From Pegea sp. RAD2-039 (lineage: Eukaryota; Chordata; Thaliacea; Salpida; Salpidae): a stretch of DNA of 64,000 nucleotides. The stretch is taken from the NCBI GenBank assembly GCA_034620365.1, contig JAQGEQ010000363.1, forward strand, positions 1,798,001-1,862,000. The letters run 5' to 3'. Both the position numbers and the translations under genes were made by a program. The notes beneath the pieces were generated by a model. That model saw only the letters and a list, made by a program, of their open reading frames with translations. It was not told the origin of the DNA and made no database searches. Shown here one piece after another: positions 18,679 through 33,300 of this stretch (positions are counted from its first letter, which is position 1; each line of letters begins with the position of its first letter).

Positions 18679-19800
18679 TTCATCAAATAGTGACAATTAG
18701 AGTAAATTATATCTTTTTACATTTTCTTTAAAAAATACAAACTTTAAAAAATATCATCTGTAGGAGTATGCATCATTAATAAGCCTACATAAATAATTTA
18801 TTCTAAATATTAAACTATAAGTTAAAAATAAAATATTTAGTATTAGTTGAGAAACATAAATTCCGAATAAGAAGCATGTAAAAAAATTATAAAAACAAAA
18901 TTGTAATATCTATCTAAACATGTTTTGAAAATATAGTAAATAACTACAGGTTTAATTATTTATTATCAAGTTTAAAAAAAGAGTTTTAAATATATGATAA
19001 AAACTTATATATAAACGTTTCATTGAAAATAGGTAATTTTTTCTTAATCATCAAATATAGTTAGATGCAAAAAAAAAAGTTTCAAAATAATATACATTAA
19101 AAAAATTGATAACAACCGCAGAGAATTATTCATAGATTAAGGCCGCTTGTATGATTATTTGTTGGCTTTTTGTTTATTAAAGTCGAAGCGGCGACCATAT
19201 CAAGATAGTCACTAGGAATAGGAAGCCACACTACTTAGCTACGATGATGCTTAAACAGAGCTTTAAATTTTGACGAATTTAGCAAATATGTCGCTAAAAT
19301 GTCACATTTTCATCTGCTTAAAAACTTTTTATGCAAAAAATAAACTTTAAAATAACACTTATTAATAAAAATAAGTTTTGTAGCTCAAGAATTTAATGAG
19401 GTTAAAAAGCAATGTCGGGTCACATAAGTTATGGCTAAAATACTAAACTTTATTTGTTGAGTTATTAATACTTGAGCTAATAATACAAAAACCAAATAAG
19501 TTTAAACAATACTCAATTACCTATTTAGAAATTATACTCCGTAGATCGCCCATAATTCTAATTATTTTAAACCCAAATTGTTAGATTTATACTAGCTTAT
19601 TCCACTAGTTTATTGCATAAAAACAATGGGAGAAAAACATAGCTTTCATCAACAAAAACTATGTTGAATAATTGTGTAAGATATATTTTTCTACATTGTA
19701 CTAGTACTACCAAAGTAAAAAGAATATTTGTACAAAATGGTAACGCAGAGCTAACTACTACGGAGTCGTATACCAGAAAGTCTAAAAAAGTATATTTATT
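18679..19800. other. Intergenic, LRRC9 upstream flank
   Basis: AT-rich sequence between the LRRC9 start and the first macrosatellite unit. It presumably holds the LRRC9 promoter, but no TATA box or other definite site was recognised and no gene was seen. Confidence 0.5.
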
Positions 19801-20116
19801 GTTAAATTAAAAATTTAGCTACAACCACCTTTTTTGAAGATATAAAAATTATTTAAATTAGGTCAGAACAATATCATAGAAACCTATCGTTGTTTATAGC
19901 AAGCTGGTTCACCAACTTTACTCTTAAATTGCAAAAGTTTTACCTCTAATATCGATATCAAAAATATGGTCAAAAACTTGATACTGAATAAACTCACTTT
20001 TAAAAGCTTTATTTTCAATTTGTTACATTTGCTTTGATGACATAAACAAGTTACATTGAAAATTGCCAAATGTTTTTTTTTATTTTCTTTATAATTATGA
20101 CAAATGAAATAACAAC

Positions 20117-21165
20117 TTTATTTACGGTGAAAAAACCACCTCTACGAGTTTATAGATAGTCAAAGACATAAGTGATAGTTGGGGTCAAGTTTAAAGATAC
20201 AGAATATTTCGTTGAAGGCTTGTAATACTAGCAACATGGGACAAATAGATTGAGATAACACCGACCTGCTACAGGAAGCTGTCACGAAGATGTTCTGAAA
20301 ATAATTTAAGGTTTGCAGTATTTAGTTATTTGTAACATCTAACCATTACTTATTTGTCTACAACTTGTTCTAAATTATACCAAAATCAAAATACAAAAAC
20401 TTGATGTTACTTACTTTATTTACAAAGGAATCGAAAAGCTCCAATCTTGTTGAGCATGTTCAATTCTGTTACGCCCCAATCAACTTTGGTTAAAGATACA
20501 AAAAGAGATGGACTGAAAGCGCTGACCTTGCAGAAAAACACTTCACGTTAACAACTCGTGAAATGACTTCAAACAAGAATAACTATCAGCAATTTTTTAA
20601 GCTAATGTCTTCCATCGACAGGTAAAAGTACCCATTCGATGGATGCAGATAACAAGCTACTAAAAGCTCTAAGATAGTGGTCTGTCCATCCCCGTTTGAA
20701 AATGACAAAGTCTATTCTCGGTAAGCACCCTTGGGCTTAGCTAAACTTGAAGAAGATATAACAAGGGTTGAGTGACCAAAGCTGACTGGGACGAAACAAA
20801 CATTCCATTTCATTGAGTTGGCGGCCAGCCTAAAGAACATAAATATCAGCTGATAAACAGATAAATAAATTCAAGTATTACGATAAATCATCTGGCAGTA
20901 CACAAGTTACTAATACTTTATCAATAATAATTTCAAAACAAACGTTACTGGCATGCAGTAAAGAGAACTGAGAACTATTTATCTAGATATATCAACCAAA
21001 AACAGCGCAGGTATATTTAAAGTCTATGAAACTTGAAACATTACAGCAAAGTAGGCACTTGTACACCTAACCTATCCAACAGAAGATTATCAACTTACCA
21101 AGATCCAAATTCGATGACAGAAACCTCCTGGCTGACAGCAGGTCGATTAAGCAAAGAAGCCTCAA
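20117..21165 (-). ncRNA. Predicted spliced, polyadenylated transcript of macrosatellite unit 1 (type case)
   Basis: Read on the minus strand: TATATAAA at 21194-21187. Exon 1 runs from about 21160 to a strong donor at 21099/21098 (cttg|gtaagt). A second exon probably opens at 20829 after tgttctttag. A further exon ends at 20415/20414 with gtaagtaac. The terminal exon opens at 20294 after attattttcag, and AATAAA lies at 20122-20117. The same elements recur in each complete unit. Exon 1 has no ATG. The best upstream ATG gives only a 33-codon ORF (20712-20813), and the third exon has an open run ending in TAA right at its donor. I see no protein family, so a noncoding or very small-protein RNA is the simplest reading. 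The internal acceptor of the third exon is not resolved. Confidence 0.5.
20712..20813 (-). CDS. Small ORF (33 aa) in the second exon of the macrosatellite transcript
   Basis: Begins at the first of three closely spaced ATGs after the proposed exon 2 acceptor. It reads MKWNVCFVPVSFGHST, then a serine run and LAKPK, and ends at TAG. Long units keep the frame with substitutions (VNFGYST, then a shifted end AAYPK). The 52.6-kb diverged copy breaks the frame. No similarity is recognised. It may be translated by chance or not at all. Confidence 0.2.
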   Translation of the reverse strand: MKWNVCFVPVSFGHSTLVISSSSLAKPKGAYRE

Positions 21166-21186
21166 AGCTCAACGTGAAAAACAGAG

Positions 21187-21194
21187 TTTATATA
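21187..21194 (-). promoter_or_regulatory. TATA box of macrosatellite unit 1, conserved in all units
   Basis: TATATAAA on the minus strand, about 90 bp upstream of the exon 1 donor. Equivalents are at 24942-24949, 28363-28370, 32112-32119, 35927-35934, 39403-39410, 43158-43165 and, in the diverged copy, 53046-53053. All are unchanged, within a well-conserved block. Confidence 0.65.
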
Positions 21195-23215
21195 ACAATC
21201 TGAGCTAAAAACTACTGAAAAATAATCATTTATCAGAATTTTCTAAGAAGTGATGAAAAAAACACAGAAGCAAGTTTTTTTTGAACAGAAAAATTTAAAA
21301 AAATGATAAAATACTTTAAATGATTTAGTAAAGTCAAAAAAAATGTTTTTAAATCTAAGATAGTTTTAAACATAATAAGTTTTAGAAACTATCATATTAT
21401 TAGATGCAAACACAAATGTGATTTGTTTCAAATATAGATAGTTGCTTCAGTGAACAAATTTCCAAATCAAGTTATCATCTTGTTACACTTAAAACTTTTT
21501 TATTAAAATCTTTCATTTCAAGTAATATGTCAAACTCAACTATAAAGATTTAAAAAAGTTATAATATAATTATAACGGTAGTAAGTACATAATATAAATT
21601 ATATATATTCCATGATACATATTTGTTTATTATATTTCAAACTATTTAGTGCAGAAAGTAAAATTAAACAAAACGGCTGAAGAACTATTCTGTTGTTTAC
21701 AATGTCATAAGCAATGTTTTCTTTAATATTCTCGAAAACTTAACAAGTTAGCTTGATTCTTTTAAATAATTTAATCTTGATATCAATACAAAGTTTTTCA
21801 AATGAGAATAACAACTAAAGAAGTTTTTTACAGAAAAATGTAGTTTTTGAATATCTGAAGTAATTTCGTCTTTAAGTTTTCAAAATTATCTTTGATTAAA
21901 AAGTAAATGATTGCTTTCAAATTAATGAACAAATGTCAGACTATAGAAAATGTACAAATGTTCATGTGTAAACAGTTTTCTTTTATCAATTTTACTTCAA
22001 ATATTTCGTTCATAATTTTCTTAGGTTTGTTTTCGCAGAAATTTTCTTCTAATAATCTTCTTAAATTAGGATAAGTCTCTTCAACAAAATCATCTTTCTG
22101 AAGTTTCATCTGATTGATATTAGTTTTTGTATTGTAATAAGTTTTATAAAAATATAAAAACTAGAAAATCTCTAATATTAAAGCTCAATTATGAAGACTC
22201 TTCTACAAAATTATGATAAATAATAAGATATATAGAAACTATAATAAATAGGAATTGAAATATTGATTTGATATTTTCTATGTATGTATTGATTCTATAG
22301 AATCAACTTTCTAATCATATTTTTATCACAAATTGAATGAATATCACCAAGCATCCAAAATTGTCATTTTGATGTCAACAACAAAAAAGTGTTTTTAATA
22401 ATTTCTATTAATTTTGTGAATCTATCAAGTTATTTATTTGGTTTTTAATGCAAAATTAAAATGGATCAATTGTTTTATAAGAAAATTACAAATCACCAGC
22501 TGATGTTCACTTAATGTCTCGTTTCAACAATCTTAATATTCTTCCAGAAGAAGAAAAGTAGAATTGCTTATACTGACTTTTTAGGAAATTTTGTATTGGT
22601 TTTTTACGTCACCCACTAGAAAGCATAAAAGTTCAAGTACTTGTATATAGATGTATTAAGTAAAGATTATGTTAAATATTCAACATTAATAAAAATGAAT
22701 TTAAGATAAACTTTCATCTCCAAAAGTAATAAAATGAAGAATATTAACACTAAATGATATTTGATGGTATCTGAAGGACTTTACCAAAGTGTGATGTTTA
22801 TAGACAGATGGAAAAATCTTGTATAATATTGAGTCGAAGAAGTAGAAGCAGGCGGTTTTAAATGGCTCGACACCAACAGTTTTAAAATTTTAAGAAAACT
22901 TCACTGCCAAAGTCGAGACTACTCAAATTAAGAAAAAAATTTTTGCTTTTTAAAAAGCTTTTGATATTACAACATTTGCTAAAATGTCGAAAGTGGAAGT
23001 TTAGATAAACGAAAATTTTTTTATTTTAAAGTTCGTTTCATTGCTAAAATATTATACAACTTTTATTTGTAGTAAAATGTGTATGTTTAAAAATAATGGC
23101 AGTTAGCTCTAAAACCGAAATGCAAATATTATAACAGTTTTGATATTAGTTGATATTTTAAACCCGCTTTTGGGTGATATAGCTTTCTAAAATATAAGAA
23201 AAAACATTTTTTTCT

Positions 23216-26200
23216 GTTAAATTAAAAATTTAGCTACAACCACCTTTTTTCAAGATATAAAATTTATTTAAATTAGGTCGGAACAATATCTTAAAAACTT
23301 ATCGTTGTCTATAGCAAGCTGGTTCACCAACTTTTAGTCTCGAAATTGCAAAAGTTTTACCTCCAATATCGATATATAAAACTTGATACTGAATAAACTC
23401 ACTTTTAAAAGCTTTATTTTCAATCAGCTACATTTGCTTTGATGACATAAACAAGTTACATTGAAAATTGTCAAATATTTTTTTATTTTCTTTATAATTA
23501 TATGACAAATACAACAACAACTTTATTTACGGTGAAAAACCCACCTCTACGAGATTATAGATAGTCAAAGACATAAGTGATAGTTGGGGTCAAATTTAAG
23601 GTTACAGAATATTTCGTTGAAGGCTTGTAATACTAGCAACATGAGAGAAAGTAGATCGAGATAACACCGACCTGCTACAGGAATCTGTCACGAAGATGTT
23701 CTGAAAATAATTTAAGGGTAGCAGTATTTAGTTATTTGTAACATCTAACCATTACTTATTTGTCTACAACTTGTTCTAAATTACACCAAAATCAAAACAC
23801 AAAAACTTGATGTTACTTACCTTAATTACAAAGGAATCGAAAAGCTCCAATCTTGTTGAGCATATTCAATTCTGTCACGCCCCAATCAACTTTGGTTAAA
23901 GATACAAAAAGAGATGGACTGAAAGCGCTGACCTTGCAGAAAAACACTTCACGTTAACAATTCGTGAAATAACTTCAAACAAGAATAACTATCAGCAATT
24001 TTTTAAGTTGATGTCTTCCATCGACAGGTAAAAGTACCTGATAGATGCAGATAACAAGCTACTAAAAATTCTAAGATGGTGATTTGTCATTTATTTATTT
24101 AAATAAAAATCGCAAATAAAAACTTACAAATAACCAGCAGCAACTTTTTCCAGTTGAAACTCCTCAAAATCAAATAAAGAAATTGAAAAGAAATCCTGAA
24201 TTACTCAAAAGTTTAGATCTTTTATTTGATTTAAACAAATTGTTTAATGAAATATTTTGTTGACAGCTGATCTTCATCACTGCAATTTTTGTGATAAGAT
24301 TTTTGGGAATAAGAAAATTCATGAGATGCATGTGAAAAGAAAACATCAAAATGTAAAGAAGAAGTTTCCATGCACTGTCTGTAATTATTCAACAGATCGA
24401 AAAGACGATCTCACAAGACACCACGTAACACAGTAAAAAAAAATAATTTGATTGTCGCTTATGTGGGAAAGGACATTTTATTTTGGGTAAGCAGCTTTGG
24501 GCTTAGCTAAACTTGAAGAAGATCTAACACGGGTTGAGTAACCAAAGTTGACTGGGACGAAACAAACATTCCATTTCATTCAGTTGATGGCCAGCCTAAA
24601 GAACATAAATATCAGCTGATAAACAAATAAATTCAAGTATTACGATAAATCGTCTGGCAGTACACAAGTTACTAATACTTTATCAATAATAATTTCAAAA
24701 CAAACATTAGTGGCATGCAGCAAAGAGAACTGAGAACTATTTATCTAGATATATCAACCAAAAACAGCGCAGGTATATTAAAAGTCTATGAAACTTGAAA
24801 CATTACAGCAAAGTAGGCACTCGTACACCTAACTTATCCAACAGAAGAATATCAGCTTACCAAGATCCAAATTCGATGACAGAAACCTCCTGGCTGACAG
24901 CAGGTCGATTAAGCAAAGAAGCCTCAACGTGAAAAACAGAGTTTATATAACAATCTGAGCTAAAAACTACTGAAAAATAATCATTTATCAGAATTTATAA
25001 AAAGTGATGAAAAAAACGCAGAAGCAAGTTTTTTTTAACAGAAAGATTTTAAAAATGATAAAATACTTTGAATGATTTTGTAAAATCCAAAAAAATGTTT
25101 TTAAATCTAAGATAGTTTTAAACATAAAAAGTTTTAGAAACTATCATATTATTAGATGCAAACACAAATGTGATTTGTTTTAAATATAGATAGTTGCTTC
25201 AGTGAACAACTTTCAAAATCAAGTTATCATCTTGTTACACTTAAAACTTTTTTATTAAAATCTTTCATGTCAAGTAATATTTCAAACTCAACTATAAAGA
25301 TTGTAAAAAAAAAGTTATAATATAATTATAACGCTAGTAAGTAGATAATATAAAGTATATATATTCCATGATACATATTTGTTTATTATATTTCAAACTA
25401 TTTAGTACAGTAAGTAAAATTAAACAAAACGGCTGAAGAACTATTCTGTTGTTTAAAATATCATAAGCAATGTTTTCTTTATTGTTCTCGAAAACTTAAC
25501 AAGTTAGCTTGATTCTTTTAAGTAATTTAATCTTGATATCAATACAAAGTTTTTGAAATGAGAATAACAACTAAAGAAGTTTTTTACAGAAAAAAATATT
25601 TTTGAATATCTGAAGTAATTTCGTCTTTAAGTTTAAAAAATTATGTTTTATTAAAAAGTAAATGCTTTCTTTCAAATTAATGAACAAATGTCAGATTTTT
25701 AGAAAATGTACAAATGTTCATGTGTAAACAGTTTTCTTTTATCAATTTTACTTCAAATATTTCGTTCATAATTTTCTTAGGTTTGTTTTCGCAGAAACTT
25801 CCTTCGAACAATCATTTTAAATTAGGATAAGTCTCTTCAAGAAAATCATCTTTCTGACGTTTCATCTGATTGATATTAGTTTTTGTATTGTAATAAGTTT
25901 TATAAAATAATAAGAACTAGAAGATCTCTAATATTAAAGATCAATTATGAAGACTCTTCTACAAAATTATGATAAATAATAAGATATATAGAAACTATAA
26001 TAAACAGGAAGTGAAATATTGATTTTATATTTTCTATGTATGTATTGATTCTATAGAATCAACTTTTTAATCATATTTTTATCACAAATTGAATGAATAT
26101 CACCAAGCATCCAAAATTGTCATTTTGATGTCAACAACAAAAAAGTGTTTTAAATAATTTCTATTAATTTTGTGAATCTATCAAGTTATTTATTTGGTTT

Positions 26201-26987
26201 TTAATGCAAAATTAAAATGGATCAATTGTTTTATAAGAAAATTACAAATCACCAGCTGATATTCATTTAATGTCCCGTTTTAACAATCTCAATATTCTTC
26301 CAGATGAAGAAAACTAGAAATGCTTATACTGACTTTTTAGGAAATTTTGTATTGTTTTTTTACTGTCACCCACTAGAAAGCATAAAAGTTCAAGTGCTTG
26401 TATATAGTTGTATTAAGTAAAGATTATGTTAAATATTCAACATCAATAAAAATGAATTTAAGATAAACTTTCATCTCTAAAAGTAATAAAATAAAGAATA
26501 TTAACACTGACTGATATTTGATGGTATTTGAAGGACTTTACCAAAGTGTAATGTTTATAGACAGATGAAAAAATCTTGTTAATATTGAGTCAAAGAAGTA
26601 GAAGCAGGCGGTTTTAAATGGCTCGACACCAACAGTTTTAAAATTTTAAGAAAACTTCACTGCCAAAGTCGAGACTACTCAAATAAAGAAAAAACTTTTT
26701 GCTTTTCAAAAGCTTTTGATATTACAACATTTGCTAAAATGTCGAAAGTGGAAGTTTTGATAAAATACAATTTTTTAATTTTAAAGTTCATTTCATTGAT
26801 AAAATTTTATATAACTTTTATTTGTAGTAAATTTTGTATGTTTTACAATAATGGCGTTTAGCTCTAAAACCGAATTGCAAATATTAAAACAGTTTTGATA
26901 TTAGTTGATTTTAAACCCGCTTTTGGGTGATATTAACTTTCTAAAATATAAAAAGTAAACATTTTTTGTTAAAAAACTTTTTTTTCT
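23216..26987 (-). repeat. Macrosatellite unit 2 (long class)
   Basis: Length 3772 bp. It carries the zinc-finger segment (about 24092-24484) and a TATA box at 24942-24949. A 7-bp deletion relative to unit 1 lies in exon 1. Confidence 0.9.
24267..24436 (+). CDS. Two-finger C2H2 zinc-finger exon in long unit 2
   Basis: Opens after an acceptor (ttgttgacag) and ends at TAA. It encodes HHCNFCDKIFGNKK with HEMHVKRKH, then FPCTVCNYSTDRKDDLTRHH: two C2H2 fingers with CxxC and paired His residues. It lies opposite in strand to the unit's own transcript. Just upstream (from 24154, after tttttccag) is another open stretch of about 36 codons that ends in a stop before the finger exon, so the two would need splicing. 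It looks like a captured piece of a zinc-finger gene. No start codon or complete gene is visible. Confidence 0.5.
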
Positions 26988-29900
26988 GTTAAATTAAAAA
27001 TTTAACTACAACCACCTTTTTTCAAGATATAAAATTTATTTAAATTAGGTCAGAACAATATCTTAAAAACCTATCGCTGTGTATAGCAAGCTGTTTCACC
27101 AACTTTACTGTTAAAATTGCAAAAGTTTTACCTCCAATACGGATATATAAAACTTGATACTGAATAAACTCACTTTTAAAAGCTTTATTTTCAATTTGTT
27201 ACATTTGCTTTGATGACATAAACAAGTTACATTGAAAATTGTCAAATGTTTTTTTTATTTTCTTTGTAATTATGACAAATACAACAACAACTTTATTTAC
27301 GGTGAAAAAACCACCTCTACAAGATTATAGATAGTCAACGACATAAGTGATAGTTGGGGTCAAATTTAAGGTTACAGAATATTTCGTTGAAGGCTTGTAA
27401 TACTAGCAACATGAGAGAAAGTAGATCGAGATAACACCGACCTGCTACAGGAAGCTGTCACGAAGATGTTCTGAAAATAATTCAAGGGTTGCAGTATTTA
27501 GTTATTCGTAATATCTAACCATTACTTATTTGTCTACAACTTGTTCTAAATTACACCAAAATCAAAACACAAAAACTTGATGTTACTTACCTTAATTACA
27601 AAGGAATCGAAAAGCTCCAATCTTGTTGAGCATATTCAATTCTGTCACGCCCCAATCAACTTTGGTTAAAGATACAAAAAGAGATGGACTGAAAGCGCTG
27701 ACCTTGCAGAAAAACACTTCACGTTAACAACTCGTGAAATGACTTCAAGCAAGAATAACTATCAGCAATTTTTTAAGTTGATGTCTTCCATCGACAGGTA
27801 AAAGTACCCATTCGATAGATGCAGATAACAAGCTACTAAAAGCTCTAAGATAGTGGTCTGTCCATCCCCGTTTGAAAATGACAAAGTCTATTCTCGGTAA
27901 GCACCCTTGGGCTTAGCTAAACTTGAAGAAGATATAACAAGGGTTGAGTGACCAAAGCTGACTGGGACGAAACAAATATTCCATTTCATTGAGTTGGCGG
28001 CCAGCCTAAAGAACATAAATATCAGCTGATAAACAGATAAATAAATTCAAGTATTACGATAAATCATCTGGCAGTACACAAGTTACTAATACTTTATCAA
28101 TAATAATTTCAAAACAAACGTTAGTGGCATGCAGTAAAGAGAACTGAGAACTATTTATCTAGATATATCAACCAAAAACAGCGCAGTTATATTAAAAGTC
28201 TATGAAACTTGAAACATTACAGCAAAGTAGGCACTTGTACACCTAACCTATCCAACAGAAGATTATCAACTTACCAAGATCCAAATTAGATGATAGAAGC
28301 CTCCTGGCTGACAGCAGGTCGATTAAGCAAAGAAGCCTCAAAGCTCAACGTGAAAAACAGAGTTTATATAACAATCTGAGCTAAAAACTACTGAAAAATA
28401 ATCATTTATCAGAATTTTCTAAGAAGTGATGAAAAAAACACAGAAGCAAGTTTATTTGAACAGAAAAATTTAAAAAAATGATAAAATACTTTAAATGATT
28501 TAGTTAAGTAAAAAAAAATGTTTTTAAATCTAAGATAGTTTTAAACATAAAAAGTTTTAGAAACTATCATATTATTAGATGCAAACACAAATGTGATTTG
28601 TTTCAAATATAGATAGTTGCTTCATTGAACAAATTTCCAAATCAAATTATCATCTTGTTACACTTAAAACTTTTTTATTAAAATCTTTCATTTCAAGTAA
28701 TATTTCAAACTCAACTATAAAGATTGAAAAAAGTTATAATATAATTATAACGGTAGTAAGTACATAATATAAAGTATATATATTCCATGATACATATTTG
28801 TTTATTATATTTCAAACTATTTAATGCAGTAAGTAAAATTAAACAAAACGGCTGAAAAACCAATTTGTTGTTTAAAATTTCATAAGCAATGTTTCTTTAT
28901 TGTTCTCAAAAACTTGACAAGTTGGCTTGATTCTTTTAAATAATTTAATGTTGATATCAATAAACAGTTTTTGAAGTGAGAATAACAACAGAAGAAGTAT
29001 TTTACAGAAAAAAATAATTTTTGAATATCTGAAGTCATTTCGTCTTTAAGTTTTCAAAAATTTTCAAAATTATGTTTAATTAAAAAGTAGATGCTTGCTT
29101 TCAAATTAATGAACAAATGTCAGACTATAGAAAATGTACAAATGTTCATGTGTAAACAGTTTTCTTTTATCAATTTTACTTCAAATATTTCGTTCATAAT
29201 TTTCTTAGGTTTGTTTTCGCAGAAACTTCCTTCGAACAATCATCTTAATTTAGGATAAGTCTCTTCAAGAAAATCATCTTTCTGAAGTTTCATCTGATTG
29301 ATATTAGTTTTTGTATTGTAATAAGTTTTATAAAATAATAAGAACTAGAAGATCTCTAATATTAAAGCTCAATTATGAAGACTCTTCTACAAAATTATGA
29401 TAAATAATAAGATATATAAGAAAATATAATAAATAGGAAGTGAAATATTGATTTTATATTTTCTATGTATGTATTGATTCTATAGAATCAACTTTCTAAT
29501 CATATTTTTATCACAAATTGAATGAATATCACCAAGCATCCAAAATTGTCATTTTGATGTCAACAACAAAAAAGTGTTTTAAATAATTTCTATTAATTTT
29601 GTGAATCTATCAAGTTATTAATTTGGTTTTTAATGCAAAATTAAAATAGATCAATTGTTTTATAAGAAAATTACAAATCACCAGCTGATATTCATTTAAT
29701 GTCCCGTTTCAACAATCTCAATATTCTTCCAGAAGTAGAAAAGTAGAAATGCTTATACTGACTTTTAAGGAAATTTTGTATTGGTTTTTTACTGTCACCC
29801 ACTAGAAAGGATAAAAGTTCAAGTACTTGTATATAGTTGTATTAAGTAAAGATTATGTTAAATATTCAACATTAATAAAAATGAATTTAAGATAAACTTT

Positions 29901-30395
29901 CATCTCCAAAAGTAATAAAATGAAGAATATTAACACTGAATGATATTTGATGGTATCTGAAGGACTTTACCAAAGTGTAATGTTTATAGACAGATGGAAA
30001 AATCTTGTATAATATTGAGTCAAAGAAGTAGAAGCAGGCGGTCTTAAATGGCTCGACACCAACAGTTTTAAAATTTTAAGAAAACTTCACTGCCAAAGTC
30101 GAGATTACTCAAATTAAGAAAAAACTTTTTGCTTTTCAAAAAACTTTTGATATTACATTTGATAAAATGTCGAAAGTGGAAGTTTTGATAAAATACAATT
30201 TTTTAATTTTAAAACTTCATTTCATTGCTAAAATTTTATATAACTTTTATTTGTAGTAAATTTTGTATGTTTCAGGATAATGGCAGTTAGCTCTAAAACC
30301 GAAATGCAAATATTAAAACAGTTTTGATATTAGTTGATATTAAACCTGCTTTTGGGTATTATTAGCTTTCTAAAATATAAGAAAAAACATTTTTT
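26988..30395 (-). repeat. Macrosatellite unit 3 (short class)
   Basis: Length 3408 bp. TATA box at 28363-28370. Closely resembles unit 1 in the segment that distinguishes the classes. Confidence 0.9.
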
Positions 30396-33300
30396 GTTAA
30401 ATTGAAAATTTAACTAGAACCAACTTTTTTCAAGATGTTAAGTTTATTTAAAATAGGTCACAACAATATCTTAAAAACCTATCGTTGTGTATAGCAAGCT
30501 GGTTCACCAACTTTACTCTTAAATTTGCAAAAGTTTTACCTCCAATACGGATATATAAGACTTGATACTGAATAAACTCACTTTTAAAAGCTTTTTTTCA
30601 ATTTGTTACATTTGCTTTGATGACATAAACAAGTTACATTGAAAATTGTCAAATGTTTTTTTTATTTTCTTTATAATTATGACAAATGCAACAACAACTT
30701 TATTTACGGTGAAAAAACCACCTCTACAAAATTATAGATAGTCAAAGACATAAATGATAGTTGGGATCAAATTTAAGGTTACACAATATTTCGTTGAAGG
30801 CTTGTAATACTATTGACATGAGAGAAAGCAGATTGAAATAACACCGACCTGCTACAGGAATCTGTCACGAAGATGTTCTGAAAATAATTTAAGGGTTGCA
30901 GTATTTAGTTATTCGTAACATCTAACCATTACTTATTTGTCCACAACTTGTTCTAAATTACACCAAAATCAAAACACAAAAACTTGATGTTACTTACCTT
31001 AATTACAAAGGAATCGAAAAGCTCCAATCTTGTTGAGCATGTTCAATTCTGTCACGCCCCAATCAACTTTGGTTAAAGATACAAACAGAGATGGACTGAA
31101 AGCGCTGACCTTGCAGAAAAACACTTCACGTTAACAATTCGTGAAATGACTTCAAACAAGAATAACTATCAGCAATTTTTTAAGTTGATGTCTTCAATCG
31201 ACAGGTAAAAGTACCTGATAGATGCAGATCACAAGCTACTAAAAACCCTAAGATGGTGATTTGTCATTTATTTATTTAAATAAAAATCGCAAATAAAAAC
31301 TTACAAATAACCAGCAGCAACTTTTTCCAGCTGAAACTCCTCAAAATCAAATAAAGAAATTGAAAAGAAATCCTGAATTACTCAAAAGTTCAGATCTTTT
31401 ATTTGATTTAAACAAATTGTCTAATGAAACATTTTGTTGACAGCTGATCTTCATCACTGCTATTTTTGTGATAAGATTTTTGGGAATAAGAAAATTCATG
31501 AGATACATGTGAAAAGAAAACATCTAAATGTAAAGAAGAAGTTTCCATGCACTGTCTGTAATTATTCAACAGATCGAAAAGACGATCTCACAAGACACCA
31601 CGTAACACAGTAAAAAAAATAATTTGATTGTCGCTTATGTGGGAAAGGACATTTTATTTTGGGTAAGCACCTTTGGGCTTAGCTAAACTAGAAGAAGATC
31701 TAACAAGGGTGGAGTAACTAAAGCTGACTGGGACGAAACAAACATTCCATTTCATTCAGTTGGTGGCCAGCCTAAGAAACATAAATATCAGCTGATAAAC
31801 AAAAAAATAATTTCAAGTATCACGATAAATCGTCTGGCAGTACACAAGTTACTAATACTTTATCAATAATAATTTCAAAACAAACGTTAGTGGCATGCAG
31901 CAACGAGATGTAGATATATCAACCAAAAACAGCGCAGATATAAAAATTATATGAGACTTGAAACATTACAGCAAAGTAGGAACTTGTACACCTAACTTAT
32001 CCAACAGAAGATTATCAACTTACCAAGATCCAAATTCGATGACAGAAACCTCCTGGCTAACAGCAGGTCGATTAAGCAAAGAGGCCTCAAAGCTCAACGT
32101 GAAAAACAGAGTTTATATAACAATCTGAGCTAAAATCTACTGAAAAATAATCATTTATTAGAATTTTCTAAGAAGTGATGAAAAAAACACAGAAGCAAGT
32201 TTTTTTGAACAGAAAGATTCAAAAAATGATAAAATACTTTGAATGATTTTGTAAAATCCCCAAAAACTGTTTTTAAATCTAAGATAGTTTTAAGCATTTT
32301 ATTTTCATATCTAGAATCTAGTATATTATTAGATGCAAACACAAATGTGATTCAAACTGGAAAAAGTTTTGTATTTTTGTTAAGCTTTAGAAAATACTTT
32401 TTATCAAAATGACTTTTAATCAAATATATAGTTGCTTCAGTGAGCAACTTTCCAAATCAAATTAACATCTTGTTACACTTAAAACTTTTTATTAAAATCT
32501 TTCATTTCAAGTAATATTTCAAACTCAACTATAAAGATTGAATAAAACGTGATAATATAATTATAACGCTAGTAAGTATATAATATAAATTATATATATT
32601 CCATGATACATATTTGTTTATTATATTTCAAACTATTTAATGCAGTAAGTAAAATTAAACAAAACGGCTGAAGAACTATTCTGTTGTTTAAAATATCATA
32701 AGCAATGTTTTCTTTATTGTTCTCGAAAACTTAACAAGTTAGCTTGATTCTTTTAAATAATTTAATGTTGATATCAATATAAAGTTTTTGAAATGAGAAT
32801 AACAACAAAAGAAGTTTTTTACAGAAAAATGTAGTTTTTGAATATCTGAAGTAATTTCGTCTTTAAGTTTAAAAAATTATGTTTTATTAAAAAGTAAATG
32901 CTTTCTTTCAAATTAATGAACAAATGTCAGACTATAGAAAATGTACAAATGTTCATGTATAAACAGTTTTCTTTTATCAATTTTACTTCAAATATTTCGT
33001 TCATAATTTTCTTAGGTTTGTTTTCGCAGAAACTTCCTTCGAACAATCATCTTAAATTAGGATAAGTCTCTTCAAGAAAATCATCTTTCTGAAGTTTCAT
33101 CTGATTGATATTAGTTTTTGTATTGTGATAAGTTTTATAAAATAATAAGAACTAGAAGATCTCTAATATTAAAGCTCATTTATGAAGACTCTTCTACAAA
33201 ATTATGATAAATAATAAGATATATAAGAAACTATAATAAACAGGAAGTAAAATATTGATTTTATATTTTCTATGTATGTATTGATTCTATTGAATCAACT

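Larger units (their letters stand above)
19801..23215 (-). repeat. Macrosatellite unit 1 (short class)
   Basis: Length 3415 bp. TATA 21187-21194, exon 1 donor at 21098, terminal exon acceptor at 20295-20296 and poly(A) signal 20117-20122 (all minus). It differs from the others at the third-exon donor, where ataaa precedes gtaagt rather than attaag. Confidence 0.9.

Noticed and set aside
20295-20430. Spliced-leader RNA gene in each macrosatellite unit
   Set aside because: The third exon ends in attaag|gtaagt with attttgg downstream, reminiscent of SL RNAs with an Sm site. But a matching acceptor and poly(A) signal follow within about 310 bp and a TATA box lies about 770 bp upstream, so a normal cis-spliced transcript is simpler.
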